A DNA stretch of 64,000 bases from Clostridium aciditolerans (GCF_016316925.1 NZ_JAEEGB010000037.1:1-64000); one strand, 5' to 3'; shown: positions 17,335 to 26,625, numbered from the stretch's first letter. A program made the numbers and translations. The notes: generated by a model from the sequence alone, not told the origin.

Positions 17335-17346
17335 GTTTATTAAATT

Positions 17347-18519
17347 TTAAACATAATTTACAGTTACCTTTTTTCCCAAACTTTTCATTACCTCGCACAA
17401 TTGTTCTACAAGTTTCAATTTTATACTTAAATCAGAAGGAAAATCAGGGTTTTGATGGGCAGGATTTACAGCCTTTCCAACCCATAAATTCAAGTGAGTG
17501 CACTCCTCAATTAGCAATTTTCCTAATTTTGAAACAGCATCTTCACCATTGAAATTGATAATTTCATTATCTTCCGAAAATGGATCAGCATATTTTTTAA
17601 CCTTTTCCAAAACCTTGCTCAAGGTTAAAACTCCTTCTGTAATCAAGTCTATTCCTTCCATTGTAGCTGTTGGAGGTATATTCTTATCTATAAAATTTAA
17701 GTTTACCTTAAGCTTTCTTTTAAGTTCTCTTTCCGCAATATTAGCAGCAGTCCCACCACAGATAACCTTCTTACCTTCACTACCGATAAAGTTTTTAATA
17801 ACACGACTGTCATCATCCTTATTTTTAGGTGGTCCTGTAAATATATTTATACATGAAGGCTTTCTTATTTTTATTGCTACTACCGTTGTATCATCTCCAG
17901 GCTTTCTATAGTACAGATCCCAACAAACCTCAAGTAAATCTTTAGCAAGACTTTGAGCATTTAAATCTTCTACTGATCTCTTTTTTAAATAATTTTGAAC
18001 ATCTTTCCACTGCCATCCAAGATTTAATATGTTTCCTAGCCCAGCATGAATAACTCCGTCGCTTACCACCGTTAGTACATCTCCCTCTTTTAAGGTTATA
18101 TTGCTCTCTGTAATTCGTCTTCCGTTTATATGAAGCTGCTTTTTAGGAATATCTATGGTAGCACCGCCTCTAATCATAAATATAGGAGGATTATCATACT
18201 CTGCAATATAAGCTTCTCCATTATGATATATTTTAATTAATGTAAAAGTTGAGTATGCTATATTTCGGACTTTGCAAACAGGCAGTGTATTAGCTATTGT
18301 ATCAACAGTTTCATATATATCTGCTCCTTCTTTAAGCATAGTACCTGCAATTTTTGAGGTCAAGGTAGCTAATATATTTGCTTTTACTCCACTTCCAAGC
18401 CCATCAGCTATAACAATTACAGTACAATTGTCCATTCTAATTACATTTACCATATCCCCTGCAAGTTCTTCTCCGTGTTTTATTAAAGTTCCATAGGCAA
18501 CATCTATGAAATAATCCAT
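17347..18519 (-). CDS. SpoIIE/PP2C-type phosphatase of the sensory hydrogenase operon
   Basis: A 390-residue protein with an N-terminal SpoIIE-like PP2C phosphatase domain (about 1-200). The metal-binding aspartates are in VIADGLGSG, VVSDGVIHAG and PGDDTTVV. The C-terminal part (about 215-390, KKVICGGTAANIAERELKRK) is typical of phosphatases found next to group C [FeFe]-hydrogenases. It lies 34 nt downstream of hydS and is probably the signalling output, dephosphorylating an unknown protein when the sensor sees H2 or a redox change. The ATG follows AAAGGAGGTTG. Confidence 0.8.
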   Translation of the reverse strand: MDYFIDVAYGTLIKHGEELAGDMVNVIRMDNCTVIVIADGLGSGVKANILATLTSKIAGTMLKEGADIYETVDTIANTLPVCKVRNIAYSTFTLIKIYHNGEAYIAEYDNPPIFMIRGGATIDIPKKQLHINGRRITESNITLKEGDVLTVVSDGVIHAGLGNILNLGWQWKDVQNYLKKRSVEDLNAQSLAKDLLEVCWDLYYRKPGDDTTVVAIKIRKPSCINIFTGPPKNKDDDSRVIKNFIGSEGKKVICGGTAANIAERELKRKLKVNLNFIDKNIPPTATMEGIDLITEGVLTLSKVLEKVKKYADPFSEDNEIINFNGEDAVSKLGKLLIEECTHLNLWVGKAVNPAHQNPDFPSDLSIKLKLVEQLCEVMKSLGKKVTVNYV

Positions 18520-18553
18520 TAGATTATCAACCTCCTTTTAAAAGTAGATATGG

Positions 18554-20275
18554 TTACAATATACTGTCATTTTCTCCTTCAACAATTTTTTTAAGTTTTG
18601 TTAATGTTATCTTTGTTTCTGCAGTAGTTTCGCCAAGTAGGCTCGCTATTTCTTGTGCCACCCTCATCTGCTTTTCAATTACCTGCTGAGCAGCATTTAT
18701 AGTGTTTTCTTTAAGCTCAATGAGTTTTTCTTTATTTTTTTCTTCCTTAGTAATATCAACCATAGATACCATAACTATATCTTGTTTTTCAATGTAAACT
18801 ATTGTTTCAATAAAGTCCAAATTATATTTAGGCAGCGAGACTTTTTTACTTATTATACTTTTACCAGTATCTTTTACATATTTAAAGTCGGTATCATCCA
18901 TTAGCAGAGTTATAGGTTTGCCTTTAACATTTTGAGATTTAACCATAAAAGCAGACTCTGCTGCTGGATTAATATCTTTAATCCTCATTTCACCATCTAG
19001 TAATATATTGCAATTAAGTGTGTTTTCAAATATGACATTTCTTACGCTTTCCGCTCTATTTCTCATGTAATGTAGACACATATTACTTTCAGACATGCCT
19101 TCAAATATAGCCTGAGCCTTTTCCTTGCAGGTGTTATATCCACAAACACCGCAGTTTAATTCATCCTCTAATCCATATTTGCCCATTTCCCTCATTATTT
19201 TTGCTATCTGTTCTTCACTTGCAATCTCTTTTGTAATGCTTTTATCAATAAAAGTTCTTGAGAAATCTAGCTGCTTTTTTATTTCTACGCTTGTACCATC
19301 TTTATCAGCTATACTTTTAATGTAATTCTTAACCTTTTGAACTCTTTTGTAATATCCTTTTTCATTATTAATCATACCAGGACCGCCTATACAACTTCCT
19401 TTACACGCACTGACCTCTATAAAGGCATTGTTTACCTCGCCTTTTTCTATGCTTTTAAATAACTCCATACATTCCTCTGTACCGCTAACTGATATTACTT
19501 CTATACCTCTTTCATCTAATTCTGGACGAACGCATTGTACAATTCCACCAAAAATAGGATAATTTCTGTCACTATTTAAAAAGCTTCTATCAAATTCGCA
19601 GTCCTCTAATTCACTAATATTAATATGAAGGTTGTCCACCCAATCGTTTAGTTCATCAAAGGTTATTACTGCATCTACTATTTCTTTAGTTAAAAAACTT
19701 TCTGACTCAATTTTTTTAGCAATGCATGGTCCCATGAATACAATAAGACTATCTTCTCCATACAATTCTCTAAGAATCTTACCATGAGCTATCATAGGAG
19801 ACACTGTTGGTATCATGTATTGAACTAGACTAGGATAATATTTTTCAATAATATAGTTAACTGATGGACATGCTGTGGAAATATAGTTATTTATTTCACA
19901 ATTTTTTATATATTGTCTGTATATATCAGAAACTACATTTGCTCCAACTGCTGTTTCCTCTACATATGAAAATCCTAATTTTTTAAGCACTGCTACAAAT
20001 TTGCCTGGGCTTGCATCAAATACTCCTGCAAAGGATGGTGCTATAGTTGCTACAACTTTTTTACCAGATGATAAAGCATCTTTAACTCTTTCTAAATCAC
20101 TTACTATGTGCCTCGCCTTTTGAGGACATATAGCTAGACAGTGGCTACATGCTATACATCTGTCTTCCACAATCTCCGCCTGCTCATTTTTAAATTTAAT
20201 TGCTTTTACAGGGCATGAACGAAGACATTTATAACAGTTTTTACAATTCGCTCTAGAGAAGTTCATATATTTCAT
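18554..20275 (-). CDS. hydS: Sensory [FeFe]-hydrogenase with PAS domain (HydS-like)
   Basis: A 573-residue protein: two N-terminal [4Fe-4S] clusters (CKNCYKCLRSCP, CIACSHCLAICP), an H-cluster domain (about 70-345), an extra Fe-S motif (CGVCGYNTCKEKA, about 378-390), a PAS domain (about 405-500) and a C-terminal helix. The H-cluster motifs are altered: TACPS replaces TSCCPG, so the proton-relay Cys is Ala; GPCIAKK replaces MPCxxK; and ACKGSCIGG replaces ACPGGC. The same Cys-to-Ala change is reported for Thermotoga HydS. It is therefore probably a gas or redox sensor, not a bulk catalyst. It overlaps the 2Fe-2S gene by 4 nt and precedes the phosphatase. Confidence 0.85.
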   Translation of the reverse strand: MKYMNFSRANCKNCYKCLRSCPVKAIKFKNEQAEIVEDRCIACSHCLAICPQKARHIVSDLERVKDALSSGKKVVATIAPSFAGVFDASPGKFVAVLKKLGFSYVEETAVGANVVSDIYRQYIKNCEINNYISTACPSVNYIIEKYYPSLVQYMIPTVSPMIAHGKILRELYGEDSLIVFMGPCIAKKIESESFLTKEIVDAVITFDELNDWVDNLHINISELEDCEFDRSFLNSDRNYPIFGGIVQCVRPELDERGIEVISVSGTEECMELFKSIEKGEVNNAFIEVSACKGSCIGGPGMINNEKGYYKRVQKVKNYIKSIADKDGTSVEIKKQLDFSRTFIDKSITKEIASEEQIAKIMREMGKYGLEDELNCGVCGYNTCKEKAQAIFEGMSESNMCLHYMRNRAESVRNVIFENTLNCNILLDGEMRIKDINPAAESAFMVKSQNVKGKPITLLMDDTDFKYVKDTGKSIISKKVSLPKYNLDFIETIVYIEKQDIVMVSMVDITKEEKNKEKLIELKENTINAAQQVIEKQMRVAQEIASLLGETTAETKITLTKLKKIVEGENDSIL

Positions 20276-20526
20276 TGCCTAATCCTCCCTAAAATCTCTT
20301 CTACAAAAAAGCTATCTACATTTTCTCTATTGACAGAGTAAATCTTATCTTCTTCATTAACAGTTACCGATACGCCTTCAGTACAGTGCCCCAAACAAAA
20401 AGCTCCCTTTAACTCAACCTTATCCGAGACTTTGTACTCTTCAATTAACACCTGAATTCTATTAATTACATCATAGGAACCTTTAAGGTGACAAGCACTT
20501 CCTACACATACACTTACAGTTATCAT
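20272..20526 (-). CDS. Thioredoxin-like [2Fe-2S] protein of the sensory operon
   Basis: An 84-residue NuoE-like [2Fe-2S] ferredoxin with ligand motifs CVGSACHLKG (about 7-16) and CLGHCTEGV. It is the first gene of the sensory hydrogenase operon and overlaps hydS by 4 nt (ATGA). It likely shuttles electrons to or from the sensor. I start at the ATG at 20524-20526, behind AGGAGTGG; a GTG 3 codons upstream is too close to that site. Confidence 0.82.
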   Translation of the reverse strand: MITVSVCVGSACHLKGSYDVINRIQVLIEEYKVSDKVELKGAFCLGHCTEGVSVTVNEEDKIYSVNRENVDSFFVEEILGRIRQ

Positions 20527-20734
20527 AAATACCACTCCTATAATTGTGAGTTTACAAGCTTTTTTAATTTTTAAAACATCTATACAATAGATTTATTTTT
20601 ATTTATAGATGAAACTTATATTGCTTAGGTTTCGCTTCATATAATTCTACTTAGGTGCTTGTTTATTTTTTGTCATATATATTTAATTATAATATAGATA
20701 GCAAACTTTTTCATTAAAATACATATAATTTAAA

Positions 20735-21334
20735 TTATTTATTAAAAATCTCTTCTAATATTCCTAAATCTTTAACATAATTTAAATTTACAAAAATATC
20801 TAGATCAGGACTATACTTTTTAGTGATTTCCTCAGGTATATATCTTATGTTAGAATTTTTAATTATGTCGTAAAGAACAAGGCTATTTTCTTCTATTCCC
20901 TTCTTAAAATCCTTAATTAAATCCTTTGAGTAAAAAGCATGAAGTGGTTCAATCCAATCATTCTTCTTACATATTAGACCGTCACATTCATCATCTTCTA
21001 TAATGTTCATCAAATATTTTATATAGTCTATATTAATTTTAGGCATGTCACAAGCTAAAAAGAACACATATTTAGAAGATGCGTTTTTTAATCCTGTATA
21101 AATTCCACCAGCTGGACCATAATTTTTTTCCATATCTTCAACTACTTTATACTTTAAGTTTTCAAACTTGTCTTCTTTCTCTGCTACTAATATTATTTCA
21201 TTAAAAATCTTTTCTAACTTTTCACCAATTATTTCTATAAGTAATCTACCCTCTATCTTTATCTTACTTTTGTCAAATCCCATTCTACTGCTCTTTCCAC
21301 CACATAGAATTACAGCAGTGCCAACTTTCTTCAT
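20735..21334 (-). CDS. mobA: Molybdenum cofactor guanylyltransferase (MobA-like)
   Basis: A 199-residue nucleotidyltransferase with the MobA signature ILCGGKSSRMGFDK (about 9-22), the metal-binding ACDMPK (about 93-98) and YGPAGGIYTGL. It attaches GMP to molybdopterin to make the bis-MGD cofactor of enzymes such as formate dehydrogenase. The ATG at 21332-21334 follows GAGGTGATTT. No other molybdenum cofactor gene is nearby. It is followed by its own AT-rich region. Assignment rests on the motif; a related sugar nucleotidyltransferase is less likely. Confidence 0.82.
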   Translation of the reverse strand: MKKVGTAVILCGGKSSRMGFDKSKIKIEGRLLIEIIGEKLEKIFNEIILVAEKEDKFENLKYKVVEDMEKNYGPAGGIYTGLKNASSKYVFFLACDMPKINIDYIKYLMNIIEDDECDGLICKKNDWIEPLHAFYSKDLIKDFKKGIEENSLVLYDIIKNSNIRYIPEEITKKYSPDLDIFVNLNYVKDLGILEEIFNK

Positions 21335-21544
21335 ATAAATCACCTCATTCTAATTGCTAACTTGCTAGTACTTAGTTTAATAAGTTTCCCTAGCTAGTAC
21401 CTTAATTTAAATATTACCATAACACCAAAATAATTCACAACTTTAAACTTCGAATATAAGGCTAAAAATAACTATTAAGTACAAATCTTTTCATTGATCC
21501 TATTCTAAAGAAGATATGAACTTCAGAATATATTTTCTTAATAT

Positions 21545-21573
21545 AAAAAAGCAGCATAACATGCCGCTTTTTT
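21545..21573 (-). terminator. Terminator of the AlaX-type gene
   Basis: AAAAAAGCAGCA and TGCCGCTTTTTT (21545-21573) pair around a 5-nt loop, with one wobble, and end in a T-run on the minus strand. The hairpin touches the stop codon of the gene. Confidence 0.8.
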
Positions 21574-22748
21574 TATATTAAAGTTGAATATACAAACTCT
21601 GAAAATTTTACTAAATCCTCTTCCTTATCAAAAGTCCCCTGTGCTCTAGATGCATTTCCTCCGCCTTTTCCACTAAATTCTTTTATGTTTTCTTTGAATA
21701 TTTTCCCACAGTTAACGTCTTTATCTGTTTTATTTAAAAATAATATTTTATTGTCTCTTAAGGATGCGAGTATTATTATGTAGCTTTTCATACTAAGTTC
21801 TGAAGCTATCAGTTGTATATCATCAAAATCTTTATTACTGTACTTTCTAAAAACTACCTGAGTTTTTTCATTTTCAATTATATTCTCTGCTTCAACTTCT
21901 GCAAGGTTTTTTTTCAGCTTCCCTAGTTCTTTTCTTAAGCTATCAAGTTCTATACACTGGCTTTCAATTCTTTCAATGATATCATCTTCTTTTGCAGAAA
22001 AACTCCTAATAAGCTTAGTCACAATATCATGTTTATTTTCAAAATCCTTTAAAGCTCTCTTTCCACATTTAAAATATATTCTTGTCATTCCTTTGTATTT
22101 TTCAGTTTTTATAATCTTAACAATGCTAATCTCACCGGTTTTAAATACATGAGTTCCACAACAAGCACAGCAATCCATGTCCTTTGCTTCTACAACTCTT
22201 ATATCCTCATCAACATTTATTTGTTTTCTTAGAGGAAACTTTTCGCATTCATCCTTTGAAACCACATACGTGTTAAATGATTGATTTAAATATATGTACT
22301 GGTTAACTTCTTCTTCTATTTTATTTACCATTTGCTCATCAATATCATTCATATCAATGTCAATAGTTACATAATCAACACCTAAATGAAATCCTTTATT
22401 ATTTCCACCATATAATTTTAAAATAGCCCCTGATAGCAGATGCTCCCCAGAATGCTGCTGCATATGGTCAAAACGTCTATCAAAATCAATTTTACATGAT
22501 GCAATTTTTCCCTCTGGAACTTTTTCTACTTCATGGTAAATAATGCCGTTATTTTCAAATACATATGTAACTTTTAGTCCATTAATTTCACCAGTATCAG
22601 AAGGCTGGCCACCTCCTTCAGGATAAAAAATTGTTTTATCTAAAATCACTAAAATTTTATTGTCTTCATTAATTATATCGACAATTTCCGCTTGGCATTC
22701 CTTTAAATAAGGATCATTATAAAATAGTTTTTCTGTCAAATTAAACAA
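21573..22748 (-). CDS. Alanyl-tRNA editing protein (AlaX-M/L type, with DHHA1)
   Basis: A 391-residue free-standing editing enzyme. The N-terminal AlaRS-like second additional domain carries the zinc/active-site motifs HMQQHSGEHLLSG (about 95-107) and CCACCGTHV (about 183-191). A coiled coil follows (about 250-285), then a DHHA1 domain with GKGGGNASRAQG. It hydrolyses Ser (or Gly) wrongly attached to tRNA-Ala. The length is typical of the DHHA1-containing class. The ATG follows GAGGGGAG at normal spacing. Confidence 0.87.
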   Translation of the reverse strand: MFNLTEKLFYNDPYLKECQAEIVDIINEDNKILVILDKTIFYPEGGGQPSDTGEINGLKVTYVFENNGIIYHEVEKVPEGKIASCKIDFDRRFDHMQQHSGEHLLSGAILKLYGGNNKGFHLGVDYVTIDIDMNDIDEQMVNKIEEEVNQYIYLNQSFNTYVVSKDECEKFPLRKQINVDEDIRVVEAKDMDCCACCGTHVFKTGEISIVKIIKTEKYKGMTRIYFKCGKRALKDFENKHDIVTKLIRSFSAKEDDIIERIESQCIELDSLRKELGKLKKNLAEVEAENIIENEKTQVVFRKYSNKDFDDIQLIASELSMKSYIIILASLRDNKILFLNKTDKDVNCGKIFKENIKEFSGKGGGNASRAQGTFDKEEDLVKFSEFVYSTLI

Positions 22749-22838
22749 CTCCCCTCTGCATTATAAACAAATTTAATGTTATTATAGTTTTAATTTTCAA
22801 GCAATATTTTTATCACCATATTCTATTTTATCACATAA

Positions 22839-23723
22839 TCACTTACGATTCCAAAATAAACAAGAGGCAAACATCCCTATAATAACTACACCAAATATCG
22901 TTTCAAACATTACAAGAACACGAACCATAGTAGAATTAGGAAGAATGTCACCATAACCTAATGTAGTAATAGTTACAGCACTGAAGTATAAAAAATTCCA
23001 CATTGGATATTTAAAGCTTCCATTAGCTACATTTTTTAATACTAATGGGCTATCATCTATAAATGAAATAGAATTTTCCATAAGGTTTACAAAATAAAAA
23101 TTTAAAGGATAAAAGCAGTCCTCTGCTTTAAATAATTCCTCATGAATAGTTGGATATCCTTTTACCCAAATTGTTATTGCAGTCAGTTTTTGTAAGCTTT
23201 TATTTTCTTCTTTATCATATATTATATATTTTTCATTATTATCTTTTTGAGATGTTCTATACAATGATATATTTAATTTATAGGTAGGAATTCTTCTATT
23301 TATAATTTGTTCTTCTGAACTTTCAATCTTCATATGCGTAATACCTTTTCCTTGAAGCAATAAATAATAATAGTTGGCCCAGTTTTCTCCTAAAGGCTCA
23401 TCAAAAGCAAAAGAATACATATTTTTGTCTTTATCAGTTCTAATCTTAACTATAGGTCTTTTATACTCTTCAGAAGCAATTAATTTACTTACAACATTAT
23501 TAAAGTCCCTGTTGTAAATACTTATTTTCATCTTCTTCTTAAAGGCACTTATCTTTGTATTCATATTAATATCATTTTGGAATATAAAAAATTCTCCAGA
23601 AGACATATTAGCTATTTTCCAGTATGCTATTCCAAAAGCAATTAAAGTTAGTATGTACATCGCTCCCAATATCATTAAAAGGTTCTTTTTCCGCATTTTA
23701 TAGATATATGTTATTAATTTCAT
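22839..23723 (-). CDS. K+-channel-like protein with a large extracytoplasmic insert
   Basis: A 294-residue protein with one N-terminal transmembrane helix (about 14-35), then about 195 mostly polar residues, and at the very C-terminus a pore region with the K+ selectivity filter TTLGYGD (about 253-259) and a final helix. The filter identifies a two-helix potassium channel pore. The long segment between the first helix and the pore, presumably outside the cell, is unlike ordinary KcsA-type channels. There is no cytoplasmic RCK domain. The ATG follows GGCGGAAG. Whether it conducts ions or acts as a sensor is unknown. Confidence 0.75.
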   Translation of the reverse strand: MKLITYIYKMRKKNLLMILGAMYILTLIAFGIAYWKIANMSSGEFFIFQNDINMNTKISAFKKKMKISIYNRDFNNVVSKLIASEEYKRPIVKIRTDKDKNMYSFAFDEPLGENWANYYYLLLQGKGITHMKIESSEEQIINRRIPTYKLNISLYRTSQKDNNEKYIIYDKEENKSLQKLTAITIWVKGYPTIHEELFKAEDCFYPLNFYFVNLMENSISFIDDSPLVLKNVANGSFKYPMWNFLYFSAVTITTLGYGDILPNSTMVRVLVMFETIFGVVIIGMFASCLFWNRK

Positions 23724-23897
23724 ATACTTCCGCCTTTTATATTTACTTACTCTCTTTAATTAATTTTATTATAAGCTCAACTGTAGTATTCTTAACAAAA
23801 TTATTAACAGCACAGAAGATGTACCCCTATGAATATCGCTAATAAGTCAAGCACTCAAGTTGGATATCTATGATTATCCAACACCTTGCAAATAAAA

Positions 23898-23926
23898 AAA
23901 CCCCATGTTTTAAAACATAAGGCTTT
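23898..23926 (-). terminator. Terminator of the 81-codon gene
   Basis: On the minus strand AAAGCCTTATGTTTT pairs with AAAACATGGGGTTT (several G-U pairs) and runs into seven T residues. Confidence 0.75.
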
Positions 23927-23970
23927 GAGATAAATTTTTAGTATAATTACTTTAAATTACATTGTATTTA

Positions 23971-24216
23971 CTATAAATTATTAATAATTTTTCCTGCTAT
24001 ATAATCTGCATCTACTTTTTCATCAACATTAATCGCTATTATCTGGCTCAACCCAGATGCTTCACCAGTAATATATACTATTTCACCTGAATTTTCATCT
24101 ACTTTTCTCACAACCATAGCCTTATCACCCTTTACAATTCTAGCCTTTTTACCTTTTTCAAGCTCAACTGTAAAGTTATTTGTAAACTCAATTTTTTGAC
24201 CTATCTTATACTTCAT
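23971..24216 (-). CDS. Small beta-rich protein of unknown function
   Basis: An 81-residue soluble protein (MKYKIGQKIEFTNNFTVEL start). Alternating charged and hydrophobic residues with VKGDKAMVVRKVDENSGEIVYI suggest a small beta-barrel such as a KOW/SH3-like fold. It has a good ribosome binding site (AAGGAGAT) and a terminator, so it is a real single-gene unit. I do not recognise the family. Confidence 0.6.
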   Translation of the reverse strand: MKYKIGQKIEFTNNFTVELEKGKKARIVKGDKAMVVRKVDENSGEIVYITGEASGLSQIIAINVDEKVDADYIAGKIINNL

Positions 24217-24315
24217 TTAATTCCATCTCCTTATTATAATATTCAATACATTATAATATACCTTAGCTCTATAGTATTAACAGTTAGCATACCAACCATT
24301 TTATAGAAGTGTACT

Positions 24316-24741
24316 CTATTCATTAATATTATCAACCATTTTCTTTAATACATTTTTAAATACCTCTATTTCCTCTTCTGATATGCCCTTAGAGACATCC
24401 TCACTCATTTTTTCTCCAACGGGGAACAACTTTTCCCTAAACTCTCTTCCCTTATCAGTGAGCATTAAATTTACTGTTCTTCTATCATTAATATATCTTT
24501 CTCTTTTTACAAATCCATCCCTCTCCATTCTATCAATTAGTCTTGCTGTAGTGGATGGCTTTATATCCATTTGATCTGCTAGCTCAATTTGACTAATACT
24601 TTTATGTTTTCCCAGGTAATATAGCGCTATCCATTGAACTCTTGTAATTCCTAATTCACTTAATCTATCATTAAATTCATCTGATATTTTTTTTGCTGCA
24701 TTATTTGTTATAAATGCTATACATGTATCTAAATCGAACAT
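24316..24741 (-). CDS. MarR-family transcriptional regulator
   Basis: A 141-residue winged-helix regulator with the MarR core: ISQIELADQMDIKPSTTARL (about 55-74) and the wing DGFVKRERYINDRRTVNLMLTDKG (about 80-103). MarR proteins usually repress a nearby transporter or stress gene on ligand or oxidant binding. The downstream small gene and the pyrimidine operon upstream are possible targets, but no operator was identified. The ATG follows AGGAGG. Confidence 0.87.
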   Translation of the reverse strand: MFDLDTCIAFITNNAAKKISDEFNDRLSELGITRVQWIALYYLGKHKSISQIELADQMDIKPSTTARLIDRMERDGFVKRERYINDRRTVNLMLTDKGREFREKLFPVGEKMSEDVSKGISEEEIEVFKNVLKKMVDNINE

Positions 24742-25082
24742 TTTTTCCTCCTGCTTATTTATTTACTTAATATTATTTTACTTATATGCAATACCATAAT
24801 CAACCTTTTTAATAAAAACTATTTTATCCCTATAAACATAGTTCTTGGCATCGGATAAATATCTTAGCCCGATACTTGCTTTATGTATATGCAGATGTAC
24901 ATATTTGCATTACTAAAGATACTTTAAATACTTTCTTAGTAAATCTTATCAAAGAATTTTATAAGAAATAAATTTAAGAGGTTAACTCAGCGCTAACCTC
25001 TTAAATTTATTTCTTACTTTATTCTAAACTTACCTTTGAGTAACTCAATAAGGGGTCGATGAATATAACAGCATTTACATTA
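24742..25082. other. Intergenic region between the dihydropyrimidinase and marR genes
   Basis: About 340 bp without a gene. It contains a 23-bp perfect inverted repeat (separate entry) and a stretch at about 24838-24910 (ATCGGATAAATATC...GCCCGAT) that partly resembles the dispersed repeat family found at 32.7 and 36.4 kb. Confidence 0.5.
24962..25016. terminator. 23-bp perfect inverted repeat downstream of the pyrimidine operon
   Basis: Arms 24962-24984 and 24994-25016 are exact inverted copies; their inner ends are AAGAGGTTA and TAACCTCTT, with the 9-nt loop ACTCAGCGC. It lies 66 bp beyond the end of the dihydropyrimidinase gene and is probably that operon's terminator, although no strong T-tract follows. 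Confidence 0.6.
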
Positions 25083-26468
25083 TTAAATTAATGTAGGTGC
25101 TTTTCTTATAACAAATTTACCTGCGCCTTCCTTACCAACAAATTGTCCATCTTTTGCAACAATGCTTCCTCTGCTTATTGTAACTACCGGAGCACCTTTC
25201 AATTTAAATCCTTCATATGGTGTATAGTCTACATTTTCATGAAGCATTGATTTTGTAGCTACAATTTCAACATTTGGATCAAACACAACTATATCAGCGT
25301 CGCTTCCTACTGCTATTGTACCTTTTTGTGGGTACATTCCATATACTTTTGCAGCGTTAGTTGAAGTTACTTGTACAAATCTATTTAAGTCAAATTTTCC
25401 TTCTGCTACTCCATAAGTGTACATTAATGACATTCTAAGCTCTACTCCTGGAGCTCCATTTGGAATTTGAGCAAAGAATTCTTTTCCCATTTCTTTTTGT
25501 TTCATGAAGAATGGACAGTGGTCTGTAGCCACAAATTGTACTGTATTATCTTTTAATGCCTTCCACATAGTTGGCCAATTTTTCTTATCTCTTAATGGAG
25601 GTGACATTACATATTTAGCTCCATTAAAATCTGGTTCTCTATAGTTATCTTCTGACAATAATAGGTATTGAGGACAAGTTTCTCCGATTATTGGATATCC
25701 TTCTGCTCTAGCACGTGCAATTTCAGAAACTGATGCTTCACAGCTATTGTGAACTATACAAAGAGGTGCATTTGCAATTTTTGCAAGTTTTATTGCTCTT
25801 CCAGCAGCCTCTCCCTCTGCTAGATCTGGACGGGATAATGCATGATAGATAGGTTCTCCTTTTCCTTCTTCACGGAACTTTTTAGTAAGATAATCGATAA
25901 CATAGTAATTTTCCGCATGAACGCAAGCAAGTCCACCACTTTCATTTACTTTCATTAAAGTTCTTATTATCGTTCCATCATCTACTCTTAAGCCATCATA
26001 TGTCATAAACATCTTAAAGCTTGAATAGCCTTGTTTTATTATTTCAGGCATTTCATTTAAAATATCATCATTTAAATCTGTAACACTTATATGAATGCCA
26101 TAGTCAATAACTGCCTTACCATCTGCTTTTTCACGCCAAGTATCAGTAGCATCCTTTAATGTCTTACCATTTTGTTGTATAGCAAAATCAACTATAGTAG
26201 TTGTTCCGCCGCAAGCTGCTGCAATTGTACCAGTTTTAAAGTCATCACTTGAGTAAGTTCCACCAAATGGCATATCCATATGAGTATGTGGGTCTATTCC
26301 ACCTGGGAAAACATATTTGCCAGAAGCATCAACTACTTCTGCTCCTTCAGTACATAAATCTATTCCAATTTCTATAACTTTCTCATTTTTGACACCTAAG
26401 TCTGCTTTAAAAGTATCAGAAGCTGTTACTACAGTTCCACCTTTTATTACTAAATCAAATTTACTCAT
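25083..26468 (-). CDS. Dihydropyrimidinase / hydantoinase
   Basis: A 461-residue cyclic amidohydrolase. The metal ligands are in PGGIDPHTHMD (about 54-64), the carbamylated lysine in SSFKMFMTYDG (about 148-158), plus VHAEN, VHNSCEAS and the catalytic Asp in ATDHCPF. It hydrolyses dihydrouracil or dihydrothymine to N-carbamyl-beta-amino acids. The gene lies downstream of preT, preA and a DUF1097 gene, so it performs step two of reductive pyrimidine degradation. No recognisable beta-ureidopropionase adjoins it. The ATG follows AGGAGGG at short spacing. Confidence 0.9.
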   Translation of the reverse strand: MSKFDLVIKGGTVVTASDTFKADLGVKNEKVIEIGIDLCTEGAEVVDASGKYVFPGGIDPHTHMDMPFGGTYSSDDFKTGTIAAACGGTTTIVDFAIQQNGKTLKDATDTWREKADGKAVIDYGIHISVTDLNDDILNEMPEIIKQGYSSFKMFMTYDGLRVDDGTIIRTLMKVNESGGLACVHAENYYVIDYLTKKFREEGKGEPIYHALSRPDLAEGEAAGRAIKLAKIANAPLCIVHNSCEASVSEIARARAEGYPIIGETCPQYLLLSEDNYREPDFNGAKYVMSPPLRDKKNWPTMWKALKDNTVQFVATDHCPFFMKQKEMGKEFFAQIPNGAPGVELRMSLMYTYGVAEGKFDLNRFVQVTSTNAAKVYGMYPQKGTIAVGSDADIVVFDPNVEIVATKSMLHENVDYTPYEGFKLKGAPVVTISRGSIVAKDGQFVGKEGAGKFVIRKAPTLI

Positions 26469-26625
26469 TTATATTCCCTCCTAATATAGGATAAACATAT
26501 TACATATCCAAACTTTAATAGACCTATTTATAATTTTTTATCAGAAGTTATATTTTATCGTTTATATGCTTTAAAATTCATCCATATAAGATAAACATCT
26601 TATATGGATGAATTAATTAAAGTCT

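Noticed and set aside
17289-17911. Plus-strand open frames across the phosphatase gene
   Set aside because: They lie antisense to the SpoIIE-like gene, whose domains are clear, and have no ribosome binding sites or recognisable products.
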